From assembly GCA_943735955.1 (NCBI GenBank), contig OX030958.1, positions 8,681,626 to 8,745,625 on the forward strand: a stretch of DNA of 64,000 nucleotides. Direction: 5' to 3'. This DNA comes from Piscicola geometra. Its lineage: Eukaryota > Annelida > Clitellata > Hirudinida > Piscicolidae. This document shows, one piece after another, positions 1 to 25,391 of this stretch (the stretch's first letter is position 1; each line of letters begins with the position of its first letter). The notes under the pieces are model-generated. The model was given only the letters and a program-made list of their open reading frames with translations, was not told the DNA's origin and did no database searches. Position numbers and translations under genes: made by a program.

Positions 1-454
1 ATTACCACTGGGATATTTATACAGCACCTTTTGGACAACTGATGCTTAATACATTTATAAGAATTTCCAAAAATACATATATTTCTATAACTTTCAAAAA
101 TCAAAATAGAAACGAGCTAAATGCAAGCTGAAACGACCATAGAAGAAAATAAAAAATGGTTTATATTTTTTTTGGGTAAATAACATTTAAGTTGTATATA
201 AAAATATATCTTAACAAAACAAAATGTATAAATAAAAATGAAATGATAATACTTGCAGAAAATACGTATATTTATAGACCAGAAAGCGGATAAGTTTGAG
301 ATCTTTGAATGTTTGAGATCTTTAAAATGCAGTTGGAAAATATTTGGAGATCATGATTTAAGTCTGCAATGGCTTGTAATACGATAAAACATATAACAAT
401 CTTTAAAAAGAAATAATTTTTGCTAAGCTAAAATATATGTTTCCCAAAATACGG
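1..454. other. 3' flank of NALCN, no gene seen
   Basis: AT-rich sequence with no open frame that resembles a known protein. It probably holds the NALCN 3' UTR; I did not find a convincing polyadenylation signal on the minus strand. Confidence 0.5.
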
Positions 455-540
455 TGAGAAAGTCTAGTTGTAAAACGCTTGGCGTTTCTTTCACTAGCGT
501 GGGTTCGATTTCTCCCGTCGCTTAAGTAAATTTTCTGGCA
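455..540 (+). repeat. tRNA-related SINE copy A (3' flank of NALCN)
   Basis: Contains GTAAAACGCTTGGC, then ACTAGCGTGGGTTCGATTTC, matching the head of the copy at 59790-59890 over about 65 bases with scattered differences and ending in the same CTTAAGT/CCAAGT junction. GGTTCGATTTC fits a Pol III B box; the A box is degraded here. It lies just downstream of the NALCN stop. Confidence 0.6.
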
Positions 541-592
541 AGAAAAATAATAAATATATGAGTCCAAAAACGAGAGCTCACATTACACATGC

Positions 593-14161
<13,569 letters not shown>

Positions 14162-14674
14162 TTGAGCTATTTGAAACTTTATTATATTTACACCATCGAT
14201 ATTAAGACATATTAACAGTATTATTTTTTAGAAGCAATAATCCCACTTAAGTTAAGTTTACTTTTTACAAATATTTTTAAATGTTGATTTTTAAATGTTG
14301 CAACAGCTGATTACATTTTAAAAAAAGTACATATACTTTCATGACAACAGTATTTTCACATTTAGAATAAAAATTTTGATTTTTTCCATAAGCGAATATT
14401 TTTGTATATAAATTTAAATCTATGATTTGATTATCAAAAATATCAGAAAAATAAATTTTAAGCGTAATGAGAGTTTTTAATAAAGTTTTTGATTGAAACG
14501 TCATTTAAAAACTTACAGAAGAGTTTCAATTCAGAACTTAGTTGGGTCTTTAAACGGTAAGTTTACATTTAAACGTTATTGCTGCTCCAATACTTCATTG
14601 CTCTCTGGTTTCTAATGCTTATGAAATCACAGAAACTTTTACGGGTGGCTCTTCTTTTGCAAATTCGTTCTACA
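14162..14674. promoter_or_regulatory. Divergent promoter region, NALCN / PCMT1
   Basis: 513 bp separate the NALCN start codon (minus) from the PCMT1 start codon (plus). The stretch is AT-rich and shows no coding similarity, so it should hold both 5' UTRs and both promoters. No TATA box is clearly placed and no CpG island is visible. Confidence 0.6.
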
Positions 14675-15827
14675 ATGGCTTGGATTTCTTCTGGGGGAAG
14701 CAACATCGAACTTGCAAAAAATCTAGAAAGTAATTTATTCTGTTAAATTTCAAGAGTTTTTTCGAAAAATAAATATTATGCTTACTTTTTCATTCTTTTA
14801 AAAGTTGATGCACATATTTAATTCTCAACTTTCTAGAAAATGGTGTAATCAAGACCGGTAGGGTGTTTGAAGCTATGGCTTCCATAGACAGAGTCTATTA
14901 TACCAGGTATAATCCTTACCAAGACTCTCCACAATCAATCGGTTACTCTGCCACCATAAGTGCCCCCCATATGGTTGTGTACCATACAGTGATTCAATTT
15001 TTTAGTTTGATATAAAAAACATGAAAAGTTAACTTATGATTTTAAGTTATTCTAAGATAAATTCTTGATATTACTTCAGCATGCATATGCTTTGGAGTTG
15101 TTGTCAGACAAGTTAGTGGAGGGTGCCAAAGTCTTGGATGTTGGTTCAGGCAGTGGGTACTTGGTCTCCTGCTTTGCACACATGGTTTACAGTTGTTTTT
15201 CTTTTTTGTCGCATTATTTCTCTATATTGAGCCTTTTTTTAAAATAAATTAATTCAATTCTGAGTGCAAAAATCCGCACACAGGTGGGCAAGTCAGGCGT
15301 GGCAGTGGGGGTGGAGCACATTGATCACCTTGTGAGTCTTTCCCTCTCAAACATCGAGAGTGATCCTGTCGCCTCTCAGTACCTGCAGGAAGGCAGGCTG
15401 AAAATAGTTTCGGCAGATGGCAGGCTGGGCTACAAATCGATGGCACCATATGATGTTATCCACGTTGGAGCTGCTTCTCCCTCCATCCCTCAGGAGGTGG
15501 TGAATGAGGATGGTCCTTTGACTGAAATGAAAACTTTGAAATAGGATGATTGTTGCATTTTGTCAATGATGATGATAGAGACAGTTATATAACTAGTAAT
15601 TTTCATCAACTCGATTCAATAACAACAACAACATGAACAACAACGATAAGTTGCTGAGGCAGTTGAAGGAGGGAGGGAGGATGGTGCTTCCAGTCGGTCC
15701 AGACGGAGGCCACCAGGTCTTCACGCAAGTTGACAAACATATCGGTGGAAGCATCCACAAGAAGGAAATCACAGGAGTTCGCTACGTGCCCCTCACCTCC
15801 AAGGAACATCAAATCAACAGGTTCTGA
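14675..15827 (+). CDS. PCMT1: Protein-L-isoaspartate(D-aspartate) O-methyltransferase
   Basis: S-adenosylmethionine-dependent repair enzyme that methylates abnormal L-isoaspartyl and D-aspartyl residues in aged cytosolic proteins. Exons: 14675-14729, 14837-14973, 15080-15184, 15284-15496, 15651-15827; 687 nt, 228 residues, the usual length of the animal enzyme. Visible marks: [10 protein letters not shown] at the N-terminus, the substrate-side block [23 protein letters not shown] motif [29 protein letters not shown], then [16 protein letters not shown] and [14 protein letters not shown] before TGA. The start is the conserved MAW. The donor of exon 4 could be 15496 (PQE|LLRQL, matching family spacing) or three bases later. 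Head-to-head with NALCN. Confidence 0.95.
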
Positions 15828-16300
15828 AGGGGCGTTGTGTGTGTGCTTTGGGAGATTTTTGTATTTCAAAACCTTTAGATTTTAAAGATTTGTGCATGTT
15901 TTCATATAATTTGCAATATTAACTCACATTCAGTTTAATTTTTCATGCATATATTATACATACCTATGCCACATAGGCTATGTGTATTTCTTAAAACTGA
16001 AAATATCAACCATTCAATGCGTGATGCCAATTAAAAAAGGCTATGTTCTGATAAAATATTTTTTGATTTGTAGAGTGGATTCTGCAGACCGCCTCTCTAG
16101 TGGCATGTCTTTTTGCATTATCGTCTGCGTTCTCGTCATTTTTCTAGCTTTTTGAAATATTTCAGTTGATATGTACCTTGCTTTTCTGATTTTTTCACGC
16201 ATTTAATTGTTAATATCTTAATGAATTTATTTATTTCATTATTTCAGAAACCATGAGTTATGAAAGTTTCGATTTTTGAGTTTTAAAAATCGACGTATCA

Positions 16301-16306
16301 AATAAA
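16301..16306 (+). terminator. Candidate PCMT1 polyadenylation signal
   Basis: First AATAAA I noticed downstream of the PCMT1 stop (474 bp), followed within 25 bases by a T/GT-rich stretch. Position only; no transcript evidence. Confidence 0.35.
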
Positions 16307-16444
16307 CTGAAAAAAACTTATCAGTCTTTTGTGAGCATAAGATTCGAGCCAAAATGTGATAGCATTTAAATATTCATATCAAGCTGGATCTGATAAGATG
16401 TGATGTTTTCTTTGCGTGTATTTCCAAAATTCTACCAAGGGTTC

Positions 16445-16640
16445 ACATCCAAAGATGGTAAGACGTCGTACCTAAAACTCAAAGGTTGTCTGTTCGAATC
16501 ACTGTTGGGCCAACTCATCATCATCCGGGGTTTTATTTTACAGGCCAACTTTTCCTCTCCCGAGGGTGGGGCCGGTCTGAAAAGTCTCAAATTCTCTCTC
16601 CACTCCTTTTTGTCATGGGCAACTGTGAGTGAGCTATCAT
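16445..16640 (+). repeat. tRNA-related repeat (possible SINE copy D)
   Basis: GGTAAGACGTCGTACC, then GGTTGTCTGTTCGAATCACT, has the spacing of an A-box remnant and a B box (GTTCGAATC), in the same order as the SINE copies at 455 and 59790. It is followed by a GC-richer block up to about 16640 unlike the surrounding AT-rich DNA. Similarity to the other copies is weak, so it may be a different family. Confidence 0.35.
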
Positions 16641-17667
16641 ATACCTAGTGTATATGTAGCAACCACCACGACGCTATGCTAATTAGCTTTAACCGGGGAA
16701 TTTTTATGAATGATAGTCATCGTATAAAACTGAATAACTTTAACTTATTAATGTTTTGACTAACGTCAAGTGATAATTTTAAGGTTTAAAAATGAATTTT
16801 CTTTTCAATGAATATAATTTTAATAATATAAAAACTAATTAACAATTTTAAAAGCGATAACTAGTTTTACACTATGTTATCCACAGTTTGGGCACCAGCA
16901 TATTTTAAAGTTTTTCAAGTTGCTCTCTCAAAAAAGAGAGTATAAAAATAAATTAAAGATTTTTAAAAACTTCTTCAAAAGTTCTATAAAATATGTCAAA
17001 AGCTATTAAATTTGATGAGCAGGGAATGAATTATAATGTTTTTAGAGAGAGGTGAAAGGTTTTTATTAAAACTCTCTAAAATCAGCAACATATTTTAAAT
17101 GATTGAAATATATTTTGAAAATAAATTTCATTTTCTTCAAAATTATACTAAAATCATTGAGTTAAACCTATTTTTGAGCCCTCAAGACCACATCATACAT
17201 ACCCAGTATCGCATGACATTTAGGAGTTTAGGTTCTTTCTAGATAACTAAAAGTGCATGCGTAAAAGCTCGCTACACGCCATTTTGTCTCCTAATTTAAT
17301 TCAAATTCAAATAAATCATATAAAAACATGATTTAAAAATATGATAATTAAAATTGTAAATCAAAATTGGAAAGTTAACTTTGAAATGATTTTCTGACGC
17401 TTTTGACTTTCTAAATGCCTCTAGACTCTAGAGTCTAAACTTTAGACTCGAAAATGGTTTCGGATTAGGATTTCATACGATTTTTGTTGTCTTTTTTCCA
17501 TAAAATGTTTTTAATATCTTAAATAAAATAAAAAACATTCGAATCATTCAAATTGATCATGCTGGCATCATGAATGAGACCCAAAAGCACTATAAAGTAA
17601 CTTTTTTATTTCAGTTGTCAAAATAAGCTTTTAATTTAAGTTTTTAATTTGAATTTTCATTCATAAA

Positions 17668-17675
17668 AAAAGTTT
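17668..17675. repeat. Left 8-bp target-site duplication of the Merlin element
   Basis: AAAAGTTT immediately before GGATCTG. Identical to 21080-21087, just outside the other end. The ninth base differs on the two sides. Confidence 0.88.
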
Positions 17676-17762
17676 GGATCTGTTTTACATTTCTGCCGCA
17701 AACAAACTATAATATCGGCTACTCAATTCCTATTGGTTGGAATAAAATATGCATAAAATTTA

Positions 17763-17975
17763 TTTGCATAATTTTGAAAATAAACGGACTTGAAAAAGTG
17801 TAATTTTGTAATATGGATCTTGAAAATTAAAAGTATCATTTGATAAAATTTTTTTGCATAATGTTGAAAATAAACGGACTTAAAAAAGTATAATTTTGTA
17901 ATATGGATCTTGAAAATGAAAAAGTATCATTTTATAAAAAATGTTATATAATATGAACTTTTCACATTAAAAAAT
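17763..17975. repeat. 90-bp subterminal tandem repeat inside the left Merlin end
   Basis: Two units of about 90 bp, each with TTTGCATAATGTTGAAAAT (or TTT), AAACGGACTT, GTAATATGGATCTTGAAAAT and AAAGTATCATTT. The first unit overlaps the inner edge of the terminal inverted repeat. Subterminal repeats of this kind often serve as extra transposase sites in other families; that role is not shown here. Confidence 0.8.
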
Positions 17976-17997
17976 AAATGGCAAGTAAAAGAAAAAA

Positions 17998-19455
17998 ATG
18001 GATAAAGACAAAAAGTGGGAGGGGTTTGAAAAGATCTTCATCCAATGCGAAAGGAAGGAATGTGAGACATGGCAGGCGCTGAGGGTTTTAAAGGAGAAAG
18101 CGAAGGATGAAAAAAGTTTCTTGTGTGGAATGTGTATGGTGAAGGTGATAGAAGAAGTGAAGAGAGAAAATGTGAAGTTGAAAAATAGAGCGATAGAGGC
18201 GGAAAGCAAGGTGAGAAGTATGGAGCTGGAAGGAAAAGAGTACCAAAAGAATGAGGAAGGAAAAAAAAGTATGCAGATGTATTGAAGAAAAATTTGAAGG
18301 AAGAATTGAAAATTCAAAGAACCGAGGTAGAAGAGGAGCTGAGAGCCAACTTGATGAAAGGGGTGAAGACGGAGGTGGTGAGAAGTCAGAAGGAGGAGAC
18401 AAGGAAGAAGAGGATAATTATGTTCGGGTTGAAGAAAGAGGGAGAGGAGGATGATGTCAAGGTGAAAGAGATAATCAGAGTCATTACTCAGGAGGCAATA
18501 GAACCAGTATTAGTTGAAAGAATGAGAGAACAAGAAAACATGGAATGTGGGTGCAGGCCTGTGATAATTGAATTCAGGTCAGAGGCAGATAAATGGAGGG
18601 TTATGGGAAGCAAGTTGGTTGGTCAGCTAAGGAGAGAAAGAAGTTAGAGGTTTTGCAGACTAAGTTTGGGAGATGGATATGGGGGGTAAAGACTAGTGTA
18701 AGAAATGTCGTAGTACATGGTGAAACAGCCTGGAGTACATTCTGGGAAAGTGAGGCTAAGGTCATGACAGACTTTGTGATTAGGACATTAGAGGGGAAAG
18801 ATATAGTAGGAAGAGTAGGTAGAGCATGTGTAGAGGAGATAGGTAAGAAATCTAAATGGTGGAGAGGTGTAGCCAACTTAGGAAAAAAATTGGGTGTGGA
18901 GGTTATGAGCAGAATGGTACGTGGAGGGAAAGGCGCACGAGCAGGAGTGTTTATGATGGGAGTTTCAGAAAGGGAGGTCGGAGGGATGGGGGGAAGGGAA
19001 CTAGTGAAAAGGATCCAACAAAGGGGAAGGAAAGAATGGGGGAATAAGATACAGGAAAGTGAAAGACTGAAAAGATACCGTGAGGAGAAGTCAGAAAGCA
19101 GGAAGTTGGAAAAATATGTAGATGGTTCAGATAGAGCGAAAGTTAGGATGATGTGTAGGGGGGATAGCTTGACGGTAAGGAATAATGAAATTGTGCGCTA
19201 GAAGTATGAGAAGGAGGATAGGAAGTGTGTTTGTGGGGAGGAAGAGAATGAGAGGCACGTTTTGCTGGAGTGTGGGTTGTATGAAGAGTGGAGAGAAGAA
19301 TGGATGACGGTTTGGAGAAGGGAGCGTGGAAAACAGGACCCGATGGAAGGGGTCCTTGGTTACCAGGAGGAGGATCGGAGGATGGAAGAAGTGGTGCTGA
19401 GAAGTGTGGGAGCAATCTGGAGACAGAGGGAGAGAAGAGAAAGGGGGAGATGAAG
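17998..19455 (+). pseudogene. Defective LINE: ORF1 joined to the C-terminal tail of the RT ORF
   Basis: Plus-strand coding remains with much higher purine and GC content than the flanks. Part 1 (17998 to about 18620): a lysine-rich ORF1-like protein with paired cysteines near the start (QCERKECETWQ then FLCGMC), a coiled coil (VIEEVKRENVKLKNRAIEAE) and the motif KKYADVLKKNLKEE, common in LINE ORF1. The frame shifts in an A8 run at 18261-18268. Part 2 (about 18635-19455, another frame): KKLEVLQTKFGRWIWGVKTS through KVRMMCRGDSLTVR, a TAG at 19199-19201, then CVCGEEENERHVLLECGLYE. This order, with a final C-x-C..H..C knuckle, is the extreme C-terminus of LINE reverse-transcriptase proteins. The endonuclease and RT catalytic domains are absent. 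Assignment to a LINE clade is not possible by eye. Confidence 0.72.
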
Positions 19456-19597
19456 AAGAAAAAGATATGAAGTGTCGAGACAAAGGCACTATAAAGACTA
19501 AAGACTAAGACCTTTGAAAATTACATTTTTATTTAAATATATATATAAAATTTAAGAGTAAAAGAACACTTGTATCTTTATTATGTATAAACAATAA

Positions 19598-19892
19598 TTA
19601 TTTATTTAACTTAAAATCAAACTCACAAAACAATCTTTAATATTAATAAAAAAAGTCATTGTATCATATTTGATTAACTTAATGTATAGGATCAAACTTA
19701 CAAAACAGTCTTAAAATACTAATAAAAAAGTAATTGTTTATAATTAAATAACTTAATATGCATGATCAAATTCATAAACAGTCTTTTAAAATAGTAATAA
19801 AAGTAATTTTTAAATATTCAATTAACTTAATATTTAAGATCAAACTCACTTATGTCTTTCAAAATATTAATAAAAAGATCATTATTCTTATT
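19598..19892 (-). repeat. About 74-bp tandem repeats made from the transposase 3' end
   Basis: Four units of about 73-75 bp, each with a block like TTAACTTAATATTTAAGATC, then CAAACTCA and ATATTAATAAAAA. The last unit (19818-19892) is the coding end of the transposase, including its stop. The other three are degenerate copies downstream of the gene. Confidence 0.8.
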
Positions 19893-20690
19893 TTTCTGTC
19901 TCCACATAAACTCTGCTAGATAGCTGTCCAGCAGACTTCTAGCAGTTCCTGCTTCTTTCTTATTTCTTCTTTTCAGCTTGTTCCACAAACTCTCGATAGT
20001 CTGTGTGTGGGCTCCAGTAGAAGGGTCAACAAAGTTAGTGGAATGATTCACAGTCATGTGCCTATAACCCATTCCATCAATCTCTTCTATTCTGCTATAT
20101 GAAGCCCACATGTCTGAAAGAATGATTGAGCCGGGAGCAATGCAGGCCTTGATGGCACCCAGCAGAGTGTCTGCAGTCCGATCCGGCACTGCATAGAGAA
20201 ACACTTCTTTAGTCTCTCTGCATATCCCTCCAAAGACCCATTGCTGAGGAAGGATTCTGCCTTTGTGGTGCTTGCGACGAGAGATGAGGGTCTCGTCAAT
20301 CTCGACGTGTAGACCTGGTCCCCCTATTATTGTTGGAGTCTTCACCATCCTCCAAACGCAGACTTCACGGATAAAGTTCTTCCAGTCCACAGATGTCTTG
20401 CGACTAATGCCTATCTCCTTAAGGCAAAACTTTGTGGTACTTTGGTTGGTTGCCCAACTATAAAAAAGTAATATAATTTTCCTAAATTCCAAGTTGGAGT
20501 TCTCCAACCAAGTACCTTTGCGGAGAGAAATTTTTTGCCTGCACTGAGCTTTACTGCAGCTCCACCTTTCTTGTGTTAGATTCATTTGATGATTATTTTT
20601 GCAGAATCGAACTCTGTGTAACACTCCGTGTCTCTGCAAAAACCTTATGGCTGTCTCCTTGTCAAAATTTGAAATAGTTTGAATATTCAT
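19827..20690 (-). CDS. Merlin transposase (ISXO2/IS1595-like DDE)
   Basis: One uninterrupted frame of 287 residues from the ATG at 20690 to TAA at 19827, full length for the family. N-terminal zinc-ribbon-like residues: C30, H34, C45, C50. A helix-turn-helix-like region follows (NQSTTKFCLKEIGISRKTSV). The catalytic core has D132 in GLHVEIDETLISRRKH, D183 in GSIILSDMWASYSRI and E223 in AHTQTIESLWNKLKRR, the DDE spacing of ISXO2-like enzymes that cut and paste Merlin elements. Its codon use is ordinary for the AT-rich window, unlike the LINE beside it. It lies inside matching terminal repeats with an exact target duplication, so it may be recent and possibly active; activity is inferred. Confidence 0.92.
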   Translation of the reverse strand: MNIQTISNFDKETAIRFLQRHGVLHRVRFCKNNHQMNLTQERWSCSKAQCRQKISLRKGTWLENSNLEFRKIILLFYSWATNQSTTKFCLKEIGISRKTSVDWKNFIREVCVWRMVKTPTIIGGPGLHVEIDETLISRRKHHKGRILPQQWVFGGICRETKEVFLYAVPDRTADTLLGAIKACIAPGSIILSDMWASYSRIEEIDGMGYRHMTVNHSTNFVDPSTGAHTQTIESLWNKLKRRNKKEAGTARSLLDSYLAEFMWRQKNKNNDLFINILKDISEFDLKY

Positions 20691-21079
20691 TTTTCACAGC
20701 GTACTCAAGAATTAAGACTACAAACGAAAAAGAAAAAGTGCATCTAAGTAAAACTAAATAATTTTTTGTTTGTATTTTAATTATTCAATTGTTTTTAATC
20801 AATTTATTCAACTTAAAATATTTTTAATAAATAAAATAGAATTCAAATTGAATGTGATAACTGAGACCTTTAAAAAATCATTTAACCACTTTAAGTCCGT
20901 TTATGGAAAATGTAAACATAATTGTCGAAAATCGTCTAACTAAAAATTTGATGCATTAAAAATTAAGTCCGTTTATTTTCAACATTATACAAACAAATTT
21001 TAGGTATATTTTTTTCCAACCAATAGGAATTGAATGAGCGATATTCCAGTTGTTTGCGGCAGTAATGTAAAACAGATCC

Positions 21080-21087
21080 AAAAGTTT
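21080..21087. repeat. Right 8-bp target-site duplication of the Merlin element
   Basis: AAAAGTTT immediately after the final CAGATCC. An exact match to the left copy. Confidence 0.88.
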
Positions 21088-22207
21088 CATCAATATACGA
21101 GAGATTGAAAAAGTATAGTGATAAAGTTAGACTCTCAAAGTCAGGTCCATGAAACGCATATTTATTCAAGCCAAACAGCGTTGTACGTAATTCCCCTAAA
21201 AGTTCTATTTATTCGAGTTTAAAAGCTGAATAACTTTTGAAGCGATTGGAATATTTAAAAAATAAAAACAGATTTACAATCTGCAAATAAAAATCTATTA
21301 AATGTCTATTAATTTTTTTGAAATTGATAATTTTGAAAAATCCGTGGTGGTTGCTATGTATATGATGCGGTGTTTGCGACGTATGTATTGAGAGATATGT
21401 ACGTCGTGTGGAGTCCAACTTCTGGATCATTAAAAGCATTGCAGCATGGCCTCATCTGTCAGGCTGTGATAAATATCGAAAAAATGAAGTAGTTCTAACG
21501 AAGATCAGCTTTTAACGTAAATCATGTGAATGTTCTAAATCAATAAATCTTAATTTTTTTCATTTCAAGTATATAGAAGGCTAACGTTACAAACGGGTAT
21601 GGCGTTAGTTCCACAACTTTAGTTCCAAAAGATTTGCCTACGCCATGCACATCTTATGATAGGACTGAATCAAGAATAGAGAAAATGTCAAGTGGGTTTT
21701 AATTGAATTAAATCATAGATAATTAATTGAAAATGAAAAATAGATAATTAATTAAAAATGAAAAATAGATAATTAATTGAAAATGAAAAATAGATAATTA
21801 ATTGAAAATGAAAAATAGATAATTAGTTGAAAATGAAAAATAGATAATTAATTTAAAATGAAAAATAGATAGTTAATTGAAAATGTAAATTTTTTTTCTT
21901 CCAATAAATTATCTAATTGAAAATGAAAAGTATTAAATATATCGAAATATATCATTTTAAGGACCATTATTGAAATCAAACTATGTTGAGCACTGAACAA
22001 GACTACATTAAGATTGACTAATAAACTATTTTTTTGTAAAATATAAAAATACTTAAAAGCAAGACAAGTAAAAATATAAAATAAAATTTCAAACATTTTT
22101 AAAAATTAAATACAAAATCTACTTTTAGTTCACATACAGTTACATCTGGTCTTACGGTTTAAAATTTAAGCTCTAAACTTTAAAATTAAAGTTTAAATGA
22201 TAAAATA
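21088..22207. other. Intergenic, Merlin element to YY1
   Basis: AT-rich. It holds part of an inverted repeat (GTGGTGGTTGCTA, 21345-21357) and a 25-bp tandem array at 21715-21890. No gene recognised. Upstream YY1 exons, if they exist, would be here, but I found none with a matching phase. Confidence 0.45.
21715..21890. repeat. 25-bp tandem array
   Basis: About seven copies of a unit close to AATAGATAATTAATTGAAAA plus TGAAA, with few differences between copies. Confidence 0.9.
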
Positions 22208-23394
<1,187 letters not shown>

Positions 23395-23540
23395 TATTTT
23401 CTTATTTGAAAATAAATTTAAACAGTTTTTTGAGAATGCATTCACTAAATCAAAGCAGTTGGAACTCCTACTGAGCTGCTCGAAATACTACCAAGAAACC
23501 TTCATCAGACATTCATTGCATTTGTTTGGAGAGTGTTTCA

Positions 23541-23546
23541 AATAAA
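23541..23546 (+). terminator. Candidate YY1 polyadenylation signal
   Basis: AATAAA about 150 bp after the YY1 stop. Another AATAAA at 23411 is probably too close to the stop. The space to the convergent OSGEPL1 stop is only 302 bp. Confidence 0.3.
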
Positions 23547-23598
23547 TGGTCATTCCTTCAACAGAGTACATATGTTTGATCGTCCCATGACAGTTGGA

Positions 23599-23622
23599 CA
23601 ATAAAAACCAACAGTGCACTTT
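23599..23622 (+). repeat. Stray copy of the YY1 exon 5 acceptor junction
   Basis: 24 bases identical to 23026-23049, which span the end of YY1 intron 4 and the first eight bases of exon 5 (ACCAACAG then TGCACTTT). The copy lies between YY1 and OSGEPL1 with no exon following it. Confidence 0.85.
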
Positions 23623-23696
23623 TAACGCGAACTCAATAAATTGTATTGAATGATAAATCAATACAACGTGGATAAGAATACAAATCTTTGATTCGC

Positions 23697-24741
23697 CTAC
23701 GTCCATTTGACGCGAGGCAACTTGATGCGTGCATGCCTTACGTCTACTGAGATGTCCCTGCCGATGCACTGTCTGTGGTGTTTAAAGGGGTGTTTCAAGA
23801 AGGTAGAAGGGTTGTTTGAAGGAGGAAGAAGGGGTGTTTGAAGGGGGTAGAAGGGGTGTTTGAAGGGGGTGGAAGGGGTGTTTGAAGGGGGTGGAAGTAA
23901 TGAGAAAAGGATGACGTGGAGGAATGTTGAGATGGGAGGCAAGCAAGGATGAGCAGGAGGATCGCACCTGGGATGGACCTGCTCAGAGAAAGGATCTTGT
24001 GAAACTCCCTTCCCCACTCTCAAAAGCTCCACTCCGTTCCTTCGAGGTGGTTGAATGAGCTATCATTATCGTCATCATCCTCTCATCAATTATCACAGAT
24101 ATTAGCATCCTCATTACCATCATCATCGTTATCAACATCATCATCATCATTACCAAGCGATCATAAGGCCATTATCGGTGCAGAGGGGTGGTGGAGGGCA
24201 GATGAGATTGTAGCTATGGTGATGACACACTTTTTCAACCAATGAACGACCGTACTGGTTACTAGCCACGCCACCTGACAGCACCTGTAGATTGGAGAAA
24301 AAAATTATGTGGAAAGATGGAAGAATGGGATGAGTTAAATGGATGAGACTGAACTTACGAGATTGTTTTTATATGGCAGTTCTTTATTGTGATGTGTATC
24401 ATCATCAGCACCAGAATTTCCCAACAGATCTTTAAGCTGGCAAAAGAGCATGGCCCTCTGTAATCTTCTCGCGATGTGTCTGTGGTGGTTCGTATGTCTG
24501 GTGGAAGCAAGAGCAGTGCCATTGACAAGTGAAGCTGTAACAATTAAACATACTATAAATTTAAAGCAAGCACAAAAATTAAAGAAATAATCAAACATAC
24601 AACGGTTACTCCAAGCTCAAGACTGAAGCACCTGAAGACGTTGTGTTGGAAAATGGCGCAGAAGTCATTCAGGTTGTTGAGATGACCATGGTTCGGTGCT
24701 AAACCTGGCAATGTCAGATTATGATGAGGAGGATGGTGATA

Positions 24742-24781
<40 letters not shown>

Positions 24782-25354
24782 GGATGGTGATGAGGATGTT
24801 GATGAGGATAATGATGATGATGATAGAGATTGTCGAAGTGATGATGGCGATGATGTTTTTTGGCAATGATTGGAAAATGATGGTAGAAACACCTTGCCTT
24901 ATTTCCTCCTTCTCAACTTGCTGAAGCGTCCATGCCTTCAAAACAAAGAACAACAAAATAAAATAAATAAAAAACAAAAAAAGTTGCTATAAAATAGAAA
25001 AAAACCCAAATGTAGGTGAATCCCAGTCACCCACCTTGAGACCGGCGAAGCTGAAGTTGCAGTCGGGAGCCTGTTGCATGATCTTGGTGATGGGGAAGCT
25101 GTCCTGCTTGCCTGCCACTGCAGCCCTCTCCACAGCCACTCCTCCACTCAACGCTTCGAAACCAGGCAAGTCCTTCAGTCTCAGTCTTCTAGCCACCTTT
25201 TAGTTGATAATGATCATCATCATCACTATGTAACTATCATCATAACCATTTAACAATCACCACGACCGTATAGTTATCATCATCACTAACTCTCATCACC
25301 ACCATATAACTATCATCATCAGCATATAACTATCATTATCATCGTCATATTACT

Positions 25355-25391
<37 letters not shown>

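Larger units (their letters stand above)
15828..17667. other. Intergenic, PCMT1 3' side to Merlin element
   Basis: Apart from the repeat at 16445-16640 and half of a short inverted repeat at 16655-16670, I see no gene. The stretch is strongly AT-rich with no long open frame. Confidence 0.5.
17676..21079 (-). mobile_element. Complete Merlin-superfamily DNA transposon with nested LINE
   Basis: Both ends start with GGATCTGTTTTACAT, CTGCCGCAAACAA, then CAATTCCTATTGGTTGGAA, reading inward, and remain similar to AAAATAAACGGACTT: terminal inverted repeats of about 115 bp (17676 to about 17791; 21079 to about 20965). The element is flanked by an exact 8-bp direct repeat AAAAGTTT (17668-17675 and 21080-21087). 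Merlin elements, relatives of bacterial IS1016/IS1595, are known for 8-9 bp duplications, and the element encodes a transposase of that family on the minus strand (20690-19827). Length 3,404 bp. A purine-rich defective LINE lies inside on the plus strand. A second subterminal copy of TTTGCATAATGTTGAAAAT follows the left repeat with a 90-bp period. Confidence 0.92.

Noticed and set aside
17967..18402. Phe/Ser-rich minus-strand frames opposite the LINE
   Set aside because: They are the antisense of purine-rich ORF1 coding sequence; such shadows are open because lysine and glutamate codons rarely give stops on the other strand.
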